Part shown: piece by piece, positions 46,131 to 56,505 of the stretch
Position numbering within the stretch: the stretch's first letter is position 1
How the letters are laid out: each line of letters opens with the position of its first letter
DNA from: Dipteronia dyeriana
Lineage: Eukaryota; Streptophyta; Magnoliopsida; Sapindales; Sapindaceae
Assembly: GCA_032871835.1 (NCBI GenBank)
Contig: CM065300.1
Span: 72,400,017 to 72,464,016 of the forward strand
Reading direction: 5' to 3'
Length of the DNA stretch: 64,000 nucleotides
The notes under the pieces: model-generated
Database searches by the model: none
The model's input: only the letters and a program-made list of their open reading frames with translations
Told to the model about the DNA's origin: nothing
Translations under genes and position numbers: made by a program

Positions 46131-46560
46131 GGACTTAAAGAAGTACCTTGCCAGCCCACCGTTGTTAGTTAAACCAATTATGGATGAAGAATTATAAATG
46201 TACTTGGCAATGTCAGAAACGACAGTAAGTGGGGCTTTGGTCAAGGAGTGCGAGGATAGGATCCATCGACCTATCTACTATGTCAGCCACTCGTTATCCA
46301 AACCCGAGAAGAACTACCTCCTCCTTGCAAAGCTCGCCCTTACCCTGGTTACCTCAGTCAGGAAGCTCTGTCCTTATTTTCAAGCCCATATAGTGGTATT
46401 GGTAATGAACCAACCTCTCTACCAATTTTTACAGAGGTCGGATATATCTTGAAGGCTAGTCCTGTGGGCTTTGGAGCTTACCCAGTTTGACCTGAAGTAA
46501 AAATCTCGAACGACGATCAAAGCTTAGGCCCTAATAGACTTTGTAACTGAGTTCTCAACC
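46131..46560 (+). pseudogene. First RNase H domain of the Tat element
   Basis: The Ty3-gypsy RNase H block LYLAMSETTVSGALVKE, then RPIYYVSHSLSKPEKNYLLLAKLALTLV and YFQAHIVVLVMNQPLYQFLQ. The catalytic Asp expected near the start of the domain is not visible, which is common in Tat elements because a second RNase H follows. Confidence 0.8.
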
Positions 46561-46619
46561 CTCTCGAGCGAAGAGACATCGGTAACACCAAGTCCAACTC
46601 CTGAGAAACTTTAAGAGGG

Positions 46620-47040
46620 CACCAATTGGTCGGAAGACTATAAAGCCTAGACCCTTTACACTGATGAAGCATCTGGGCAGGCAGGGGGAGGTTCTAGCAT
46701 AGTCCTAATCGATCCCTAAAAAACGGAGTGTTGCCACTGTTATATATTCGAATTTAAAGCAACTAATAATGAAGCATAATACGAAGCTCTCATAGCCGGA
46801 ATGAAGGTCGCCATCGAGCTTGGGGTCTATTATTTGCATGTCAAGAGTGACTCACTACTTATTTTCAACCAGATTACAGGACTTTACCAAGCCATGGGTG
46901 ACAACATGACTGCCTACCTGAAGATAATCCAGCCACTAAGGGAAATGTTCAAAGGATTCCGGATTGAGCAGATACCTCGACAGTAAAACCACTGGACAGA
47001 TGTCTTAGCAAAGACATCTGCGAATGGAGGTCAAGCTCTA
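46620..47040 (+). pseudogene. Second (archaeal-type) RNase H of the Tat element
   Basis: TLYTDEASGQAGGGSSIVL gives the first acidic residue, FKATNNEA-YEALIAGMKVAI the Glu, HVKSDSLLIFNQITG the next Asp, and HWTDVLAKTSANGG the last. This four-part set is the second RNase H found in Tat-type plant gypsy elements. Stops occur inside it. Confidence 0.8.
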
Positions 47041-47179
47041 CCAAAGGAAGTACCCCTCTAGGTGATCTCCTATTCAAGTATAACTAAATGCAAAGAAATC
47101 TACCTAGTGAATCAGCAACCCTGTTGGATTTACTCGATAACTGTCTACCTCTATTAAGGAAAGCTTCCCGAGAACCCCG

Positions 47180-48345
47180 ACCAAGCCCGATGGGTCAAAA
47201 GATTATCGGTTATGTATTGCCTAGTAGGTGGATACCTCTATCGGAGGGATAAATCTCTTCATCTACTTCAATGCCTTCATCCGGACGATGCCAGTTGGGT
47301 ATTAAGAGAGGTCCATTCAGAGGACTGCGAAAATCACATTGGTGGGGAGACTTTAGCATATCAAGTGCTCCGTATGGGGTATTACTGACCAACAATTCAC
47401 CAAGACGCGAATAGTTTTGTACAATCCTACAAAATGTGTCAGAGGACTTTGAACTTGAGTCACCTACCACTGGAGCAGCTGTCATCTCCCAGTTCACCCT
47501 ACCCCTTTTTCATATGGAGGGTCAACTTGATCGGACTGCTTCCTATCGCTCCTGGGCAAGCCAATCACGGTATCATGGCAATCGACTATTTTACAAGGTG
47601 AGTCGAGGTAGGACCTCTCTCCTAAATTTTAGAAGAGAATACGGTGAGGTTCATCAAAACCAACGTGGTTTGCAGGTTTGGGACTCCACTCATCATTGTA
47701 GCCGACCTAGGCAAATAGTTTGACAATGCCCGATTTAAAGACTTTTATGAAGGTTTGGGAATCGACCTCAGGTTCCTTTCAGTAGCCCACCCCTAGACTA
47801 ATGAACTGGTGGAATCCACTAACAAGACTATCAAGAAGCTGTTGAAGAATAAATTACAGCAGAAGAAAAGCAAATGGGCCGAGGAGCTCCTCGAGGTTCT
47901 CTAGGCATACCGGACTACAAAGAGAACATCTACCGGAGAGACACCCTACTCCTTAGCCTTCGGGGTTGAAGCAGTCATTCCCATCGAGCATAAACATACC
48001 TCATTTAGGGTGGTCAAGCTCCAAGCTAATCTAGATCTCTTAGAAGAGAAACATGATCGGTAGCTAAGAAAGTAGCGGTATACTAGAGCAAGATTGCCAG
48101 ATATTTCAACAGAAAGGTCAAAGCCCAAAATTTTAAGGAAGAGGATTTGGTTCTCAGGAAAGTGAACCTGAACACCCGAAAAAGTTCGGATGGAGTCTTA
48201 TGACCCAACTGGGAATGACCATATTTGGTAAAGATGGTGGTCCGCAATGAGGCATACTAGCTCGAAGACATTGAGGGTCGACCTAACGGCCACATCTAGA
48301 ATGTTGAGCATTTGAGGAAGATCTATCGCTAGGCAGTTGACTTTT
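47180..48345 (+). pseudogene. Integrase of the Tat element
   Basis: The zinc-binding part CENHIGGETLAYQVLRMGYY and SYKMCQR is followed by the core: QANHGIMAIDYFTR-VEVGPL (first Asp), FGTPLIIVADLGK-FDN (second Asp), TNELVESTNKTIKKLL (Glu), then AYRTTKRTSTGETPYSLAFGVEAVIP. The order is complete. Stops and at least two frame changes break it (for example at about 47600 and 47820). Confidence 0.8.
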
Positions 48346-48426
48346 GAGCAGGCTACCTCAATTTAGGTTTCAATAAAATTCTCAGCAATAATGTACTCCA
48401 TTTTGATCATCAATAAAGTTTGCTAA

Positions 48427-48540
48427 TAATTTCTCCGTCTCTGATTGTATTCTCTATGAGCTGTAATTTCTCCATCTTCGATTGTATTCTCCATGAGATG
48501 TTAATTTCTCTGTATCCGAGTATGTTCTCCATGAGCAAAT
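48427..48540 (+). repeat. About 45-bp tandem repeat after integrase
   Basis: Three units share ATTTCTC...GATTGTATTCTC-ATGAG. It lies in the untranslated part just 3' of integrase. No other function is visible. Confidence 0.7.
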
Positions 48541-48592
48541 TCGTCATAATCACCTCGAGACCAAAGATCAGTCGGGGAAGCCCCCTCACTAT

Positions 48593-48960
48593 CCCTGATG
48601 CCTTGGCCTGACACCACCCCCCGTCGAGAAGGGTCTGAGTGTAAGAGCATAGTTACCATCTAGATCTCGAGAACAAGATATAGGTAAATAGCCCTACTGA
48701 TACCATGGTCGGGTTACCACCCCCAAGAAGGGTCTGAGTGTAAGAGCATAGTTTCCATACAGATCTCGAGACTGAGATATAGCTAAATAACCCTCCTGAT
48801 GCCTTGGTCGGGCTACCACCCCCAAGAAGGGTCTGAGTGTAAGAGTATAGTTGCTATCCAGTTCTCGAGACCAAGATATAGGTAGACAACCCTCATGATA
48901 CCTTGGTTGGGTTCCAACCCAGAGAAGGATCTAAGCTTTAATATTGATTTACTTGTTGGA
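48593..48960 (+). repeat. 99-bp tandem repeat, about 3.5 units
   Basis: Units start at about 48593, 48692, 48791 and 48890 with CCT-ATG-CTTGG and contain AAGAAGGGTCTGAGTGTAAG and CTCGAGA-CAAGATATAGGTA. The spacing is almost constant at 99 bp. Such arrays between pol and the 3' end are frequent in Tat elements and have seeded satellites in some plants. Confidence 0.85.
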
Positions 48961-49572
48961 CTGAGGTCGCCATGACAAGATACCTCCTCAAATGCCGAGA
49001 AAAGGGGTATCTATGTCGTTACCACACAGCTTCCGCCTAAGTATCAAATACCTGGTTACTTCTAACCATTGGTTTTTCATAAGTGTGTGATTTTATATCT
49101 CCAAGTTAAAGTTTGAACGAGGAATCATCAAAGATGCGAGACACAAGGCAAGGGGACTCCTCCTAAAGACATGAAATTCCTACCAAGTGCTGAGAATTGG
49201 AGCTAGCCTTCTATCCAACTAGTATGGTTGCACATAATAGATTCAAAGTTTTCCTTTACCGAATTTAATTAAGTCAGGATTGTTCTGAAGGTCGCATCCA
49301 GGTCGAGGTCAGAAATCAAACGAGGAATTCCCAGCTAAGTTTGAATTTCACGATCAGGATTAATCAAAGTAAAGAAAGGAAAACCAATTTTCATTGACAA
49401 TGAGGGAGCTTATCCCTCCACAAAGGCTACATCATCAAACAGGGAGCCCAACCCCTGGTTCCAGGCTACATAAAAAGAAAATAAAGAAAAAAGTGTTTAA
49501 ACTAGTCATGAGTAAAGCAGGGTGACCACCCCCCTTTCCGGGTAATCAAAACAAGTCATGAGAAGATTGTAT
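48961..49572 (+). other. Non-coding linker of the Tat element
   Basis: No coding signature on either strand beyond the end of the antisense ORF. It separates the tandem repeats from the antisense gene. Confidence 0.5.
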
Positions 49573-52165
49573 CAAACTCCAGCATCATCCTAGTGCCCTC
49601 CCACTGCTTCTCCTCCTTGCTGGACTTTACCTGCCGCCCCTCTTTCTGATGGTTACTCATCCTGGTTGGCCACTCCTGCCACCTCCTCATCCGGAGGCTC
49701 TTCAACTACTAGCTGCCCGATTTAGTCTTCCTCAAAGACCTCATTAACTACGACTATAACCTTAGGGGGAATGGACACACCCAAAGTGATAGCCGCAGCC
49801 TTCATTTCGCTCATCTCAACCTCCAACTATGCTCTAGAGGGATATTCAAAGCAGTTTTCGATCCCCTTGCAGGCTTCTGGTTGAACCTCTTCAGACTACG
49901 TGAGCTGTACCCCACTTGAGGATTCCCCGGGACCTAAAACTGGAAGGACTGGAGGAGGAGGAGGAGGAGGAAGATCTGTCATGACTGGTTGTTTTTCGGC
50001 TCTAACCACGCTAGAAGGACCCGCTCCATCACCATCGGGATGAGACATCTCTACGACCTTAGTCATGATCTCCTCTCTATCCCAGTTGACAATAGTTGAT
50101 AGGTCGAAGGGAAAATGGAGAGCTTCAGCAACCTGAAAAGAGGTATAAAAATACCCATCACTGAAGGAGACATCCACCTCGGCTTGCATCTTGGCCACCT
50201 GAGTGTGCAGGGACTGGTTCTTGATATCTAACATCTTAGCCTCAGCTTTCCAAGTGTCCTTTTGCTTGGCCCAACATTCAGAGTGAATGGTTTCTTGATT
50301 AAAGAAACACTTTAACCTTTCACAGTCGCAGTGAAGCTCGACCAGTTTTGCCTCAATCTCCCTCTAGCTAGATGTCATCTCCTACATTAGAGCTTGGGCT
50401 CATGCAAGCAACCTCATGACCCTCTCAGCTTCAGCCTCAACTTTAGCCGCACGGTCAAGAAGAGATGCCATATGATGACCCATGGCCACGTTGAATTTGA
50501 AAGCCTACAGATTGAAAAAGTTTAACTTAGAAAATGATCAAGCTAGCTGTCATAAGAAACGATGAAAGATGATGGTTACCGCGGCTAAAAGGGCAGACCC
50601 TTTGGTGATCAGGATATCTATGGGCATTGAAGCCATCAGAGAAAGGCTGCCACATGGGCAGGATGCAACAAACTGCCATAAGACCTCGTCAAACATAGCA
50701 GAGCTCGGTTGATGTTAAGGGCGAATGAGGGGAACCTCCTCAACACCAGCCTCGGGGTCTTCCGAAGCTTAAGGAGTCGGGAACATAGATGGAGGGGTAT
50801 AAACATCGGGTAAGTTAACCGTCGGAGCACGAAAGTAGCAGCAGGGGCAACCAAAGAAGGAGCAGTAGTAGTTGCATCAGCAATATGAGTAATAGAGGAT
50901 TTCTTGCTCCGTACCTTGGTAGCCCGTGATGCCAGGAGCGCCATCTTGGACCTAAGCTAGGAAGGGGATGGAGCAGGAGCAAGCGAAGCCTCAGCTGGAA
51001 CAGTCACCCCCTTTCTCTGAGGTAACCAAAGGGACTCCCTAGGAAGGGTGCGAGCTTGCTGGGCTTTGCGGGGAGCTGGAGCAACAACAAAAACTTAAAA
51101 AAAGAAAGGTGTCAGAACCAAGCTAGTCAATGAAACATAGCAAGATGACTCAACGTTACTTTACTCATGAGGAGTAGCAACAAATATTCATAGGTAAAGA
51201 TTCACCATACGAGGATTGAAGGAATCAGCGGTAGAAAACTTCAAGTTTAAATAATTTCTGGCAAGGATGGACTTCAAGATTGTTTCAGACTCAGCGGGCA
51301 GAGAATCCCTATCCCACGAAGGTTTGTCACTAAAAGTTGTGGGGACTTCGAACTCATGTCCGCTGATGAAGATCGAGCTTCCCCAATCATTCCTCGCCAG
51401 AATCCATTCCTCCTTCCAGGCGGGGTCCTTCTTGGAAGCACCAAGAACGATGAAGTTGAGTTTGTTCTTAGCTTTCATATAGAACTGACCTCGGGGGACA
51501 CCAGACAGGCTTCTAATCTGTAAGAGGTAGGTCAATTCCTCTACTCCGGGCTCCATGGTAACTTTGCTCAGCTCGCACTGTTCCCTCTAAAGCATAAGAA
51601 AGTCGATTAGATGTCTTCAGAAGCCAGGCGTCAACTGGAGAGGAGCTAGCTCCAGTGTATTGAGAGCTCATCGGAGGGTGGGGTGAAAGGGAAGTCTGAC
51701 CCCATTCTCGAGAGTTGCGACGTGAATTGGAAGCAAGCCTTTAGGAGGATTGAAGACATCATAATTTTTAGGGGGAACAGAGATGGAAACGTTATCAGGG
51801 ATGCCATACTTGGTCCTTAGGTGATCAATTGACTTTGGGTCCGTGGTAGAATCTAGGATAACCTTGAAGTCGTAGGGAAGAAGCCTCTCCAGAGGAGGAC
51901 CAGTAGCAGCAACTTGACCATTCCTAGCAACAGCAGCATCCCTGGGTTCCCTATCAGAGACTTCGTCGACCAAGTTCAAAGGGTTATCATGCCTATTAGA
52001 GAACCAGGTCCCAATAGCCACATTCCTATTCGACCGGTGACGTTACGGGTTAGGAGGAGAGTCGTCGCTGTAAAAATTCTTTCGCACTCGTTTCCTGAGG
52101 GCGAGACTAGAAACCTCTTCGCCATCTACTATGGAATCCACAGTATCGCGACTGGTTTTCAACAT
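49573..52165 (-). pseudogene. Antisense ORF of the Tat element (gypsy-type plant protein)
   Basis: On the strand opposite to gag-pol, an ATG at 52165 opens MLKTSRDTVDS with basic RKRVRKNFYSDDSPP. After one stop a frame (52021-51668) has GTWFSNRHDNPLNLVDEVSD and LDSTTDPKSIDHLRTKYGIPD. Next (51556-51188) come MEPGVEELTYLLQIRSLSGV, KNKLNFIVLGASKKDPAWKEEW and the FISGHEFEVPTTF segment. Last comes a coiled-coil stretch and a Pro-rich tail (PPPPPPP, 49950-49970). This resembles the plant 'putative gypsy type transposon' protein; such antisense genes are known in Tat elements such as Grande and Retand. About 2.6 kb, at least four stops. Its role is unknown; I infer a nucleic-acid-binding accessory. 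Confidence 0.7.
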
Positions 52166-52567
52166 GGTGGAGAAAGATTTTGAGTTAGATGAAGGAAAAG
52201 ATGGATGCGTTGCTCGAGAAGGTAGTGAGCGAAAGATTTTTTCTTTTAAAAATTTGAAATTTGAAAAGAAGAAAGCGTGGAAAAGGCAACAAACTAACCA
52301 TGTTTAAATAGAGGTGAGCGGAGCAGTAACTTATAACGTCGGTGATGCGGAAGCAAGATCTTCGGCGAAGATTGACTAGAATCTCGGGGGCAGGCATAAC
52401 ACGACCGAATTATTTTGAGAAATACATCGGTCTTTTCTTGTCACATCACTCGTGCATTTAATGAGAAGATTTCCACCAAGATTCTGGTAACAATAATGGA
52501 GGGAAAATTTCCCAATTAAAATGGAAAGTCTGATTTTAACCCCAACTCAATCGCCGGTGTTCAAGTC

Positions 52568-52579
52568 AAAGGGGACTTC
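52568..52579 (+). other. Polypurine tract of the Tat element
   Basis: CAAAGGGGACTTC ends one base before the TGTTAATAG start of the 3' LTR, the expected plus-strand primer site. Confidence 0.75.
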
Positions 52580-53757
52580 TGTTAATAGCCAAATTGGGCT
52601 ATGGACCAAATTTTTTTTTTCCACTCTACTAGCCAGGGTCCAAATCCGAGATTACTTAGCATGGTACCGAGGTTCCCGAGGTCGAGCTATTGGATGACCT
52701 CGTAGAAACGAGGAAAGGTTGTTGCGCCTTGGGAACACCCCAGGTGAAGCCCGACATGATTAAATCGAGCTCCTTACATCGAAATAAGGACCCAAGGCAA
52801 GACCGATACAGGACGACCCCAGCTCCCCGAGGTCAAAATTACCTCGCAACCTCCACAGAAGCCCGCTACCCTTTCCAGACACAGAGAGAGACCTATAAGG
52901 TATCAAGCCAGTACTACAGTATCGCTCCATCTCGCTGAGGGAGGAAGCAAATCTATCTAGGCAAGTAGGAGGAAGCTCGCAGAAGCTCCATCATCGCTAA
53001 CATAGTCATTTCAAGCTCTAAAAGGGACCTAAAAAGGTAGGATCGAACTTTTAATATCAAGACAAGAGTACAGATCTACCTCGCCTTTCGAAACAGTAAG
53101 CACCATATTTGGTGACCTCTATGATGTATCTCATCAGGGTAATACATATGATCACCTTCACTCTCCAAATTACATTGAAACAATGTGTACGTATAGGGCA
53201 AATGATTGAGTCCAAAGAGGAAACAAACTTATCTCCATCTAAGATATTCTCGAATCCGTTATTAAGCCAAAGTCAATGACATTTAAAAGGCATATCCCGC
53301 CCGATAAAGAGGGATTTGATTCAGAAAATAATGGCGGGAGAGTCACGAGTTTAACCTAGTTGGACTGTGTATAAATAAGCCCGAGCATGCACGAGTAAGG
53401 GAGTTTAACAACACATAGACCCAGAGACATATAGGAGAGAGTTTTGACTCGGCCTAAATTCTATGATTAGAACACGGCCAACATAGCTATCTACTTCTCG
53501 ACATGCACGAAGCCACCACACCCATTGTACTCATGAATGACTAGGAGAATTCGAACGACTACTGTATACACCATATGATTCAATAATAAATTATTGTCAT
53601 TTCCCTTGAATGTTTTAGTATTTTGTGTTGTCATCATTTTCACCATTAAATATACGAACTAGGTATCAAAGGTATCAACCTCGACCGCCACCTCTATGGT
53701 GGTGGTCTCGAGGGTGCTAACTCAAATTACTCACCCCGAGTGAATTTTTGGTTAACA
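52580..53757 (+). mobile_element. 3' LTR of the Tat element
   Basis: 1178 bp from TGTTAATAGCC to GGTTAACA, the same length as the 5' LTR and collinear throughout. Differences are mostly transitions, as expected for methylated plant repeats. Confidence 0.9.
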
Positions 53758-53762
53758 TAACT

Positions 53763-54678
53763 AAACAACTAACAGTGAACTATAACAAAATATGTAATTT
53801 TAAAATGTTTTCTTTTAGTCCCTCTAGTTTTAATAATAACCGATCAACCCTTGAAAAAAAATTAAAAAGCCTCCATTAGGGATTGAACCTTCAAATTTGA
53901 GGTTAAAAGTTACAAGCTATAGCTAGCTAAGATAGTCTAGCTCACTGTTAAATGTTTGTTGATTTAAATGTGTATATATAGTTATATAGTTTGTTTAAAT
54001 TAATTTAAATATGTTTATATAATTTAAAATAAATTCTCTCTCTCTCACACACACATATATTATTATTATTATTTAAAATAAACTCATATTTAATTACAAT
54101 AATATATAAAATATATTTATGAAAAAGAAAAAGAAAAAAACAAAATAAAAGGAAACCCAGAAAACCTAAAAAATCAAAGCCCGTAACTTTTTTTTTTTTT
54201 TTGGATTTTTTCCTTTTCAAAAAACATATTATTTCAATTTTATAAAAAAAAAACCTGGAAAACCAAAGCCCATAAATTGAAAAGGGCAAAAATCAACAAA
54301 AAATGAAAAATGTCTCTTTTTTCCTCTTTTTTTCCCTTTTTTTCCCTTTTTTTCCTTTCTTTTTGTTATTTTCTTTTTCATTTTCATAAATATGTTTTTT
54401 TATATTATTATTATATAAGAGTTTATTTTAAATTATATAAATAAGAGTTTATTTTGTTTTATTGATTTTTTCCCTTTTAAATTTATGAGCTTTGATTTTC
54501 TAGGTTTTTTTTATCAAATTGAAATAACATATTTCTTATAAAGGAAAAAATTCCACAAAAAGATAGAAGGACCAAAATTTACGAGCTTTGATTTTTTGGA
54601 TTTTTTAAGTTTCCTTTTGTTTTGTTATTTTCACAAGTATGTTTTTATATGTTATTATTATTATTATATATGAGTTTA

Positions 54679-54720
<42 letters not shown>

Positions 54721-55366
54721 TTCATTTTCATAAATATATTTTTATATATTATTATTAATTATTTGTTTATTTTAAATTATATATATTTAGATTAACAAAC
54801 CTTCAACAATGAGGTAAAGTAACTCAACAAGTTAGAATAATTTGTAGGACTTTAAATGATAATACCCCTTTTAGGATGATGTATATATATATAATATGCT
54901 ATATGTTTTTAGCAAAAAGACAATTACTAAATGTGTTCCAAACATTTTTTTTTAAATTTCAAATAGTTTTATAAAGTAATCAAATTGGTCCTTATATTTT
55001 TCTATGTAAATACCGAATTAGTCAATCTAATTAGTTTTTATTAGTTAACTTTAAATATATAATACTAAAATTATAATTTAATTGAAAAACAATTCAATAA
55101 TGACACATGTAAAGTTTTTAAATTTAATTTAAATTAGTTTAACTAATAACCGTAATTAACTAGCCTAACTCTAATTTAAGTCTAACCTAGTATTCAAAAT
55201 GTCTGATCTCCGGGATGCACTCCCAAATTGACCTCCCGGTTGAACTTGCAAACACCTAAACGACCTAGCTGGCTGGCTAGCTAGTAGCCACTCAACGAAT
55301 CTGCAGCTTCTCAAGTTCATAAACTCTCCAAACACTGAAGTCAAGCTTGACCCACTCGATTGCTCG
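53763..55366. other. AT-rich spacer with homopolymer and AT runs
   Basis: No gene. A and T runs and an AT dinucleotide run (about 54682-54717) dominate. The TTTTAGTCCCTCTAGTTTTAATAATAACC words at about 53815 resemble the inverted repeat of the MULE at 30158 but have no partner here. The segment 55200-55366 is more complex and is continued across the hAT insertion at 59109. Confidence 0.5.
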
Positions 55367-55381
55367 TAGTGGTGTAAAAGT

Positions 55382-55585
55382 GGGCCGGCCGGTGACAGGC
55401 CGGTCCGGCCAGCCTAGGGAGTTCACGGGCCGTTCTTGGAACCGCCCGTGAAGGAAGAGGGCCAGGCCTCTAGGAGGAGGCCCGGCAGGCCGGCAGGCCG
55501 GCTCGCCTGGCACGCCAATCTGGCGTGCCAGGCCTGTCGGACCGCCCCGGCGGACCGGTCCGCCAGTCCGTTCGGGCAATTATAT
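55382..55585. repeat. GC-rich palindromic left end of the hAT element
   Basis: Dense GGCCGG/CCGGCC words. A perfect 13-bp inverted repeat occupies 55505-55517 and 55521-55533 (GCCTGGCACGCCA and its complement) with a 3-base loop. It is typical of subterminal transposase-binding regions. Confidence 0.75.
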
Positions 55586-55607
55586 ATATATATTTTTTTT
55601 CAAAAAA

Positions 55608-55644
55608 CCTCCAACGGCTGGAAATCAATTCCAGCCGTTGGAGG
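55608..55644. repeat. Perfect 16-bp hairpin near the hAT left end
   Basis: CCTCCAACGGCTGGAA at 55608-55623 is followed after a 5-base loop by its exact reverse complement at 55629-55644. It lies upstream of a TATAAATA at about 55714 that could start the transposase mRNA. Confidence 0.85.
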
Positions 55645-56505
55645 AAATTAAAATTACCAAAACCCTCATACATTCTTTTAAATTATATTTTGACCCACAA
55701 ATCAAATTTTTCTATAAATACTTCCATCCATTTCATTTTCCATTAACTCTCTCTATCATTCTTTCAATATCTCATTCTCTCAAATCTCAATCTCTATTAT
55801 ATTCTCCAATTCTCTAAACTTTTTCATTCATTTTGGTTATTACTCTCTCTACAAAATTCTCTACGTTTTCCACCAACACACTAAATTTTAAAGGTACAAT
55901 TTTGTTATTACTTTTGGTCTAACATATTCTCATAGTAAATTTATATGTTTATGTTTAGATTTGAGTTACTTAATGAAAACATTATCTATTTAGTTAGTTA
56001 GTTTATCAATTTTTGGGCTTTAATGTTAATATTATTTGTTTAGTTTATTAAGATTTTTAAGTTTAGTAGTAATTTTAATATTTGTTATTAATAAATTTAG
56101 AAAGTTAATTTGTACTACTGAAATTACTTTTTGTAATAAGTAAATGATGAATGTTAAGTGTAGTAATTACGTTTGATATTGTTTTTTTCATAAATTAAAA
56201 ATTTTCATTTGTAGATTATGATAGTAAATTTAAGAGTAGTGGTTCAAATCATCAATTTTATGTTAGTATATTATGTTAGTAAATTTATCAATTTTATTTG
56301 TAGTAGTGAACTAGTGAATTTAAAATTTTATGTTAGTAGATTATGATTTTTTTTGTTTATTTAATTTGTTTTTTAAGTAAATAAATTATTGTAAGTGTCG
56401 TATTAGTTATAGTAATTATTGTTAGTAAATTAAGATTACTGTTAGTAAATATTGATTTTTAATTTGACTATTAACTACTATAGTGCTCATATTTTTATTC
56501 AGATA

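Larger units (their letters stand above)
41238..53757 (+). mobile_element. Ty3-gypsy Tat-lineage element, full length
   Basis: 12,520 bp on the plus strand: 5' LTR, primer-binding-site-like sequence, gag, protease, RT, RNase H, a second RNase H, integrase, tandem repeats, a long antisense ORF, polypurine tract and 3' LTR. Two RNase H domains and an extra ORF between pol and the 3' LTR are features of the Tat/Retand/Ogre group. Flanks read CAACT at 41233-41237 and TAACT at 53758-53762, a one-mismatch 5-bp duplication. The genes carry many stops and at least one frameshift near 45860, so it is not active, although every part is still in place. Confidence 0.85.

Noticed and set aside
54005..54289. 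94-codon minus-strand frame rich in Phe, Lys and Leu
   Set aside because: Produced by A/T homopolymer runs.
55292..55746. Pro/Gly/Arg-rich open frames on both strands
   Set aside because: They arise from the GC-rich palindromic hAT end; all frames are open there.
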